NCBI GenBank assembly: GCA_947178575.1
Contig: CAMWYX010000014.1
Coordinates: 1 to 51,396 of the forward strand
Source of the DNA: an uncultured Ruminococcus sp.
GTDB taxonomy: Bacteria > Bacillota > Clostridia > Oscillospirales > Ruminococcaceae
Length of the DNA: 51,396 nucleotides
Direction of reading: 5' to 3'
Made by a program: the position numbers and the translations under genes. Every line of letters starts with the position of its first letter. The stretch's first letter is position 1. Under the pieces are notes generated by a model. The model was given only the letters and a program-made list of their open reading frames with translations. It did no database searches and was not told the origin of the DNA. Below, in pieces: positions 46,975 through 51,396 of this stretch.

Positions 46975-48426
46975 TTATATCTTTTTTATAGACTCACTTT
47001 TTGTCGGGTCAACAGGTATCTGTATCTGAAACTCCGTATATTCTCCGTAAACGCTCTTTACAACAATGTGACCCTTATGCAGATGAACTATCTTACGTGA
47101 TATTGATAATCCCAGTCCAAGACCGGTCTTATCTTTTCCACGTGAGGAATCCGTTTTGTAAAACCGGTCGAAAACCTGCTGTATTTCCGAATCTTTAAGA
47201 CCTTCTCCTGTATTGCGTATTCCGATAATACATATATCGTCTTTTTTGTCAAAGCGAAACGAAAGAGTTCCGCCCTTATTTACGAATTTAACGGCGTTCT
47301 CCACAAGATTATAAACAACCTGCTGCATAAGGTCAGCATCAACAACAGCCATAAGGCGACTGCTGTCAAGCTCCTCGATTTGTAATTCCTTAGCTTCAAT
47401 ATTTTTCTCGAACATAAGCACAACCTTGATAACAAGGTCGGTGATATTTGTTTCCTGAAAATTGGGTTTCATTGTACCGGCTTCAAACCGGCTCATGTTT
47501 AGCATTGATGTTATCAGTATACGCAGACGCTGTATTTCCTGAGATACAAGAACAAGATATTCCTGCTGACGGCTTTTTTTTATAGTTCCGTCAAGTATTC
47601 CGTCAACAAATCCGCCGATAGTCGTCATAGGTGTGCGGAGTTCATGAGAAACATTGGCAATAAATGTACTGCTGGTTTCCTCACTTTTCTCGATGCGTGC
47701 CGCTATGGCGTTCACATGGTCGGAAATAAGCTGAAGATTCTGAGAAAGTTCAGCCGGAACAAGTTTTTCCGAAAAATCTCCTTTAGCATATTGTCCGGTA
47801 ATCTTAAGAAGCTGTGATTCATATTCAATATATCTTCCGGTTTTATATCTGAAAAATACATAACAGACTGCCATTGCCAGAAATGCAAATGCAATATATA
47901 TCAACAACATTACAAAAGTATATGATTCAACATCATCGGTGGTACGGTAAGCCATTATATAATGAGGAACATATTGCTTTTTGGATTTCACAAAAAACTT
48001 TGAGCCGAAAGTAAGTGCCGGTACACTCTGAGATACCACAGATGTATTTAAATCAAGATAATCGGCATTTCCAAGCTGTTCCATCACCTGATTGCTGAGA
48101 GCCGGTGTGCTTTCCGCTTCGCCGTCGGCACATACAAGACATTTTCCGTTTTCGTCATACATAAAAATTCTTATCTGCCATTCCTCAGCGAGTTTTAGAC
48201 AGAGACGTTCCGCTGTTTCAATATACGTATCGGGAGTTTCATGATATGCGTCAGAAATATAACTTCTGAAAAGCTCTCCCGATGCTTTCAGACTGTTGAG
48301 CTGTGACCTCTGATAAATAGCGGAAGAAACGCTGATTATCACTGCACCAAGAATTACAAGAACGCAGAATATAATAATCACTATAAGCCTGAAAATCTTA
48401 TAATATGAGCTTTCTTTATAATTCAA
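46975..48426 (-). CDS. Two-component sensor histidine kinase
   Basis: 483 residues from a TTG at 48426; the upstream ribosome binding site is weak. Two membrane helices (about 12-34 and 170-192) flank an extracytoplasmic sensor (36-168). A HAMP-like linker follows, then the phospho-accepting His H261 (NVSHELRTPMTTIGG), the N box NLVENAVKF, the G1 region NTGEGL and GLGLGLSIS. All catalytic motifs are intact. The ligand is unknown. It pairs with the response regulator 25 nt upstream and precedes an HtrA protease, reminiscent of envelope-stress systems such as CssRS or WalRK-HtrA. Confidence 0.94.
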   Translation of the reverse strand: MNYKESSYYKIFRLIVIIIFCVLVILGAVIISVSSAIYQRSQLNSLKASGELFRSYISDAYHETPDTYIETAERLCLKLAEEWQIRIFMYDENGKCLVCADGEAESTPALSNQVMEQLGNADYLDLNTSVVSQSVPALTFGSKFFVKSKKQYVPHYIMAYRTTDDVESYTFVMLLIYIAFAFLAMAVCYVFFRYKTGRYIEYESQLLKITGQYAKGDFSEKLVPAELSQNLQLISDHVNAIAARIEKSEETSSTFIANVSHELRTPMTTIGGFVDGILDGTIKKSRQQEYLVLVSQEIQRLRILITSMLNMSRFEAGTMKPNFQETNITDLVIKVVLMFEKNIEAKELQIEELDSSRLMAVVDADLMQQVVYNLVENAVKFVNKGGTLSFRFDKKDDICIIGIRNTGEGLKDSEIQQVFDRFYKTDSSRGKDKTGLGLGLSISRKIVHLHKGHIVVKSVYGEYTEFQIQIPVDPTKSESIKKI

Positions 48427-48451
48427 CAGAATCTACCACGCTTATAAAAGT

Positions 48452-49159
48452 TTACTCTTCTTCCTCCGCCTCAAATTTATATCCCACGCCCCAGACAGTT
48501 TTCAATGACCATTTATCCGATACATTCTCTAATTTTTCACGCAGACGCTTGATATGAACATCAATAGTACGTGAATCGCCGTAATATTCAAATCCCCATA
48601 CTTCGTCAAGAAGCTGGTCACGTGTATATACCCTGTTAGGGTTGGAAGCAAGATAGTAAAGCAGTTCAAGTTCTTTCGGCGGAGTATCGACAATCTTTCC
48701 GTTTACTTTGAGTTCATAGCGTGTCATATTTACTGAAAGCCTGTCGTACCGGACTTCCTTGACCTGCGGTTCAGCGTTGATACTTCCTACACGGCGGGTT
48801 ACTGCATTGATTCTGGCAATAACTTCCTTTGCATCAAACGGCTTTACAATATAATCATCAGCTCCGAGTTCAAGACCGATAACCTTATCAATTGTCTCTC
48901 CCTTTGCGGTTATCATGATTATCGGAACATTTGATTTTTTGCGTATTTCCCGGCATACCTGCCATCCGTCCATACCCGGCAACATTATATCAAGAAGTAC
49001 CATATCCGGTTTCAGCGCATTGAATTTTACAACGGCTTCCTCACCATCGTGAGACAGAATAATACTGTATCCGTCTTTTTCGAGATACAGCCTTAACAGG
49101 TCGCAGATATTTTTATCATCGTCAACTATGAGTATCTTTAAACTTTTTTCATTTGCCAT
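48452..49159 (-). CDS. OmpR/PhoB family response regulator
   Basis: 235 residues. Receiver domain with the acidic pair in VDDDK, phospho-acceptor D57 (MVLLDIMLPG), the conserved Thr in MITAKGE and Lys in DYIVKPF, followed by an OmpR winged helix (about 135-230) with the recognition stretch TIDVHIKRLREKLE. First gene of the RR-HK-HtrA operon. A perfect promoter lies upstream. Confidence 0.96.
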   Translation of the reverse strand: MANEKSLKILIVDDDKNICDLLRLYLEKDGYSIILSHDGEEAVVKFNALKPDMVLLDIMLPGMDGWQVCREIRKKSNVPIIMITAKGETIDKVIGLELGADDYIVKPFDAKEVIARINAVTRRVGSINAEPQVKEVRYDRLSVNMTRYELKVNGKIVDTPPKELELLYYLASNPNRVYTRDQLLDEVWGFEYYGDSRTIDVHIKRLREKLENVSDKWSLKTVWGVGYKFEAEEEE

Positions 49160-49234
49160 ATCATTTCCCTCTTTCTGTTTGCCGATATCATTATCTATAA
49201 AAACACATATAATAATCAGCCTGTTCTATTTAAT

Positions 49235-49263
49235 ATTATAACTCACATTCATATAAATGTCAA
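49235..49263 (-). promoter_or_regulatory. Promoter of the RR-HK-HtrA operon
   Basis: TTGACA (49263-49258) and TATAAT (49240-49235), 17-nt spacer. Confidence 0.9.
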
Positions 49264-49299
49264 CAAATTTCCATGCCTTTTTAATTTGTTTTCTGATAA

Positions 49300-49340
49300 A
49301 ACAAAAGCACAGACGTTATAAAATCATCTGTGCTTTTTAT
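49300..49340 (-). terminator. Terminator after the TPR gene
   Basis: AAAAGCACAGA and TCTGTGCTTTT (49303-49313 with 49327-49337) form an 11-bp stem around a 13-nt loop. The minus strand continues into a T-rich tail. Confidence 0.8.
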
Positions 49341-49344
49341 TATA

Positions 49345-50385
49345 TTATTCTTTTTCTTCTTTCGGTCTCAGCATTGGCGAATTCGGGTCAAGCCTGAGGA
49401 TAAGCTTCTTTACTTCCTCGTCAAGCGTAAGATTATACATTATTTTGAGTGCGTTCAGTGCATTCGGAATATCTTTATGTGCAATATAATGCGTTGCAAG
49501 CTGTGCCGCAACCTCGATTACCTTTCTGTCCGGTCCGAACTCAATATCATATTTCTTCATTGTATCAATTATCTGCTTCTGAGTAGGACGGACTATCGGA
49601 CTTCCTTTCAAATCCGCCAGATGTTTCATTTCAAGCGGAATTGCAGGATTAGGTGCAAACATCACACTTGCTGTATAGAAAATCACAGCATCTTCATATT
49701 CTCCGTAATCCACAAGCGTATATCCGATATTTGCATAACAGCGTGCAATTGACACCGGTGATGATGCTATTTTCAGCGTATCCCGTGTAGTTTCAAAGAC
49801 CATTTTCTTATTCCGGATTATCTTATATATTTCTGTAAGCTCAAAGCGTGGCCCTACATCAACCGGATTGTATTCAATCGCCTTTTCAAGAATCGGGATA
49901 GCATCGATATTTGCTCCGGTCTCCACAAGAAGATATGCATATGTCGTGATATATGCCGAAAAATCAAATGGCGTGCGGTTGAGTATCTTATCCTGTTTGA
50001 AAAGCAGCTGACAAAGATTATCCTCAAAAGGATTGCGCAAAGAAACAAATTTTGCCTTTTCTGTAGGTGCATATTCAAGAATTATCTTCTTGTATAGTCT
50101 TTCTGCAACCGGAACAGCTTCTATTATCTGTTTCTTGCTTATCATATCGACAATGCGGTTGTATACCATGTCAAGACGTTCGCCGTCAAGATGTGTAAGA
50201 CGTTCTATTTCCTGTTTGCGTTCTTCCGGCATAAGCTCCATGATAAGCTCCCCAACTGCATTAAAGCTGTCCAGATCACCGGCATGAGCATATTTTTCGG
50301 CTTCGGCTTTAAGTATTTTGTCATTCTCCTCCGCTGAATCTCCGAGTTTTGCACGCAGTTCTTTTATCAATTCGTTTTTTTCCAT
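49345..50385 (-). CDS. TPR-repeat protein of unknown function
   Basis: 346 residues, helical, without signal peptide or membrane segment. Tetratricopeptide-like repeats cover about 145-330 (AIPILEKAIEYNPVDVGPRF, CYANIGYTLVDYGEYEDAVIFY, ATHYIAHKDIPNALNALKIM). TPRs normally mediate protein contacts and the partner is not predictable. It starts 16 nt after the low-complexity gene upstream and is probably cotranscribed, making that protein a candidate partner. Confidence 0.8.
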   Translation of the reverse strand: MEKNELIKELRAKLGDSAEENDKILKAEAEKYAHAGDLDSFNAVGELIMELMPEERKQEIERLTHLDGERLDMVYNRIVDMISKKQIIEAVPVAERLYKKIILEYAPTEKAKFVSLRNPFEDNLCQLLFKQDKILNRTPFDFSAYITTYAYLLVETGANIDAIPILEKAIEYNPVDVGPRFELTEIYKIIRNKKMVFETTRDTLKIASSPVSIARCYANIGYTLVDYGEYEDAVIFYTASVMFAPNPAIPLEMKHLADLKGSPIVRPTQKQIIDTMKKYDIEFGPDRKVIEVAAQLATHYIAHKDIPNALNALKIMYNLTLDEEVKKLILRLDPNSPMLRPKEEKE

Positions 50386-50401
50386 GTTTTACCTCATTAA
50401 T

Positions 50402-51396
50402 TTATTTTCTTTTTGCCATTTCTTTCTGGAATTTGGCATCAATTTTTGCCTGTTTCTTCATTGCCTTTTCCTCTGCCTTAGTAAGCGGACGCTGAGGTGC
50501 AGCAGGTGCTGACGGCATCGGTGAAGAAGATGTTCCGGACTGCGGAGAATACGGTTTTCTTGCAGCTCCCGGACGGTATTCATCATACTGCGGAACAGAT
50601 ACGGAACGTGCTCTTGCTTCGGCTGCTTTCTTTTCTTTCAGAGAACTGTCGCCAAGCTGTGAAAGAACATCTTCAATGGAATCAAGTACAACTGTTCTCT
50701 GTTTAAGTCCCTGTGTTTCGGTAAGGCTTTTGTCGGCGTATTCCTTTGATTCTGAAATCGCACTGATAAATGCCTGTGATGTTGAACGTGCATGAGGATT
50801 TGTGGCAATTTTCGATACATTTGCAGTCGCCGGAGAACCCTTTGCCGCTTCGGCGGCGGCAATTCTCTGTCCCGGTGTCATATCTTTGACAGATGTCGGA
50901 ACTTCCTGAGCGGCTACTATGGCATCACGGAGACGTGTATTCTGGTTAAATGTCTGATTGAATGTAAGCGGAGCATTTGCAGAAGGTATATTCTGTCCGG
51001 AAATCTGTCCGGCAACAGGTACAAGCATAGGCTGACCGTTCATATCATATCCCTGAATCTGCATCTGAATATATGAGTATATCGGCTGACCGGCAGCATC
51101 ATATCCCGTAAGCTGAGGTACAGACATAATCTGACCTATAACACCTGCTGTTTGTACAGGAGATACAGCCTGATACGGAATAGGAGCAGGTGCGACCGGC
51201 TGAACAGGAATCGGCATAGGCGCAACCGGCTGAACCGGAACAGGCGCAGGTGAAACCGGCTGAACAGGAACAGGTGCAGGTGCAACCGGCTGAACCGGAA
51301 CAGGCGCAGGTGCAACCGGCTGAACCGGAACAGGCGCAGGTGCAACCGGCTGAACCGGAACAGGCGCAGGTGAAACCGGCTGAACAGGAACAGGTG
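50402..51396 (-). CDS. Low-complexity Pro/Val/Gln-repeat protein, 5' end outside the window
   Basis: Partial: the frame stays open to the window edge, so the start is not seen and an internal ATG at 51217 is unlikely to be it. The visible N-terminal part is a 10-residue repeat PVPVQPVAPA encoded by the 30-bp minisatellite. Then come two GYDxxGQP(I/M)(Y/L) motifs (QLTGYDAAGQPIY and QIQGYDMNGQPML), a helical middle (MTPGQRIAAAEAAKG, LDSIEDVLSQLGD) and a basic Lys/Ala-rich C-terminus. There is no clear membrane segment. The motif and Pro/Gln richness link it to the zinc-ribbon protein at 43-44 kb. An N-terminal zinc ribbon outside the window is plausible. Confidence 0.75.
   Translation of the reverse strand, partial: PVPVQPVSPAPVPVQPVAPAPVPVQPVAPAPVPVQPVAPAPVPVQPVSPAPVPVQPVAPMPIPVQPVAPAPIPYQAVSPVQTAGVIGQIMSVPQLTGYDAAGQPIYSYIQMQIQGYDMNGQPMLVPVAGQISGQNIPSANAPLTFNQTFNQNTRLRDAIVAAQEVPTSVKDMTPGQRIAAAEAAKGSPATANVSKIATNPHARSTSQAFISAISESKEYADKSLTETQGLKQRTVVLDSIEDVLSQLGDSSLKEKKAAEARARSVSVPQYDEYRPGAARKPYSPQSGTSSSPMPSAPAAPQRPLTKAEEKAMKKQAKIDAKFQKEMAKRK
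51187..51396 (-). repeat. 30-bp tandem repeat (minisatellite) encoding PVPVQPVAPA
   Basis: The core CCGGCTGAA recurs seven times at 30-nt spacing up to the window end, with a few substitutions. The period is a multiple of three, so copy changes would keep the frame. The repeat continues beyond the window. Confidence 0.9.

Noticed and set aside
51136-51345. Arg/Leu/Phe-rich frame in another phase of the minisatellite
   Set aside because: It is an out-of-frame reading of the 30-bp repeat inside the partial gene.
51187-51396. CRISPR array
   Set aside because: The units are contiguous and nearly identical, with no unique spacers, and encode an in-frame peptide repeat.

Overview
The window reads as an AT-rich, low-GC Gram-positive chromosome from the Clostridia, most likely a Ruminococcus-like member of the Oscillospiraceae. 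The evidence is type I dockerin modules on secreted proteins, the sporulation genes yabP and yabQ beside divIC, a CIRCE-controlled groESL operon, strong Shine-Dalgarno sequences, TTG/GTG starts, and many consensus -35/-10 promoters with 17-nt spacers. The genus is inferred. No insertion sequence, prophage, CRISPR array or rRNA was found.

Layout. 1-5 kb (mostly minus strand): a TfoX-like gene and a NYN nuclease with two OST-HTH domains, a four-tRNA operon (Val-Asp-Phe-Gly), a SMI1/KNR4 gene, and an acyl-CoA synthetase fused to HTH and cupin domains behind a structured leader. 5.3-8.3 kb: two paralogous CAP-dockerin secreted proteins and a YitT-type membrane protein. 8.4-14.1 kb: prfB, a lipoprotein with a toxin-nuclease-like C-terminus, uvrC, groES and groEL. 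14.2-21.4 kb: feoB, then on the minus strand a Na/Pi cotransporter, a lipoprotein, rnr and secG. 21.6-23.3 kb: yabP-yabQ-divIC-S1 protein.

23.4-31.2 kb is a surface-glycan operon: polyprenyl-phosphate sugar transferase, manC, gmd, a membrane protein with DivIVA-like motifs, two GT4 glycosyltransferases, rmd, and a small coiled-coil protein. ManC, Gmd and Rmd together make GDP-D-rhamnose from mannose-1-phosphate, so a D-rhamnose-containing polymer is the likely product. 31.3-38.5 kb is the F-type ATP synthase operon (a, c, b, delta-alpha, gamma, beta, epsilon) followed by an unknown gene. Its delta and alpha subunits are encoded as one 674-residue open frame.

38.6-45.6 kb: secD-secF, two zinc-ribbon membrane or low-complexity proteins with mscL on the minus strand, then yajC and a TIGR04086-type membrane protein. 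45.6-51.4 kb (minus strand): a response regulator, histidine kinase and HtrA protease operon, then a TPR protein preceded by a low-complexity protein that runs off the window through a 30-bp minisatellite.

The strongest oddities are the delta-alpha ATP synthase fusion, the structured leaders in front of the acyl-CoA synthetase fusion and the atp operon, the nuclease-like lipoprotein, and a ribosome binding site buried in a terminator stem downstream of yajC.
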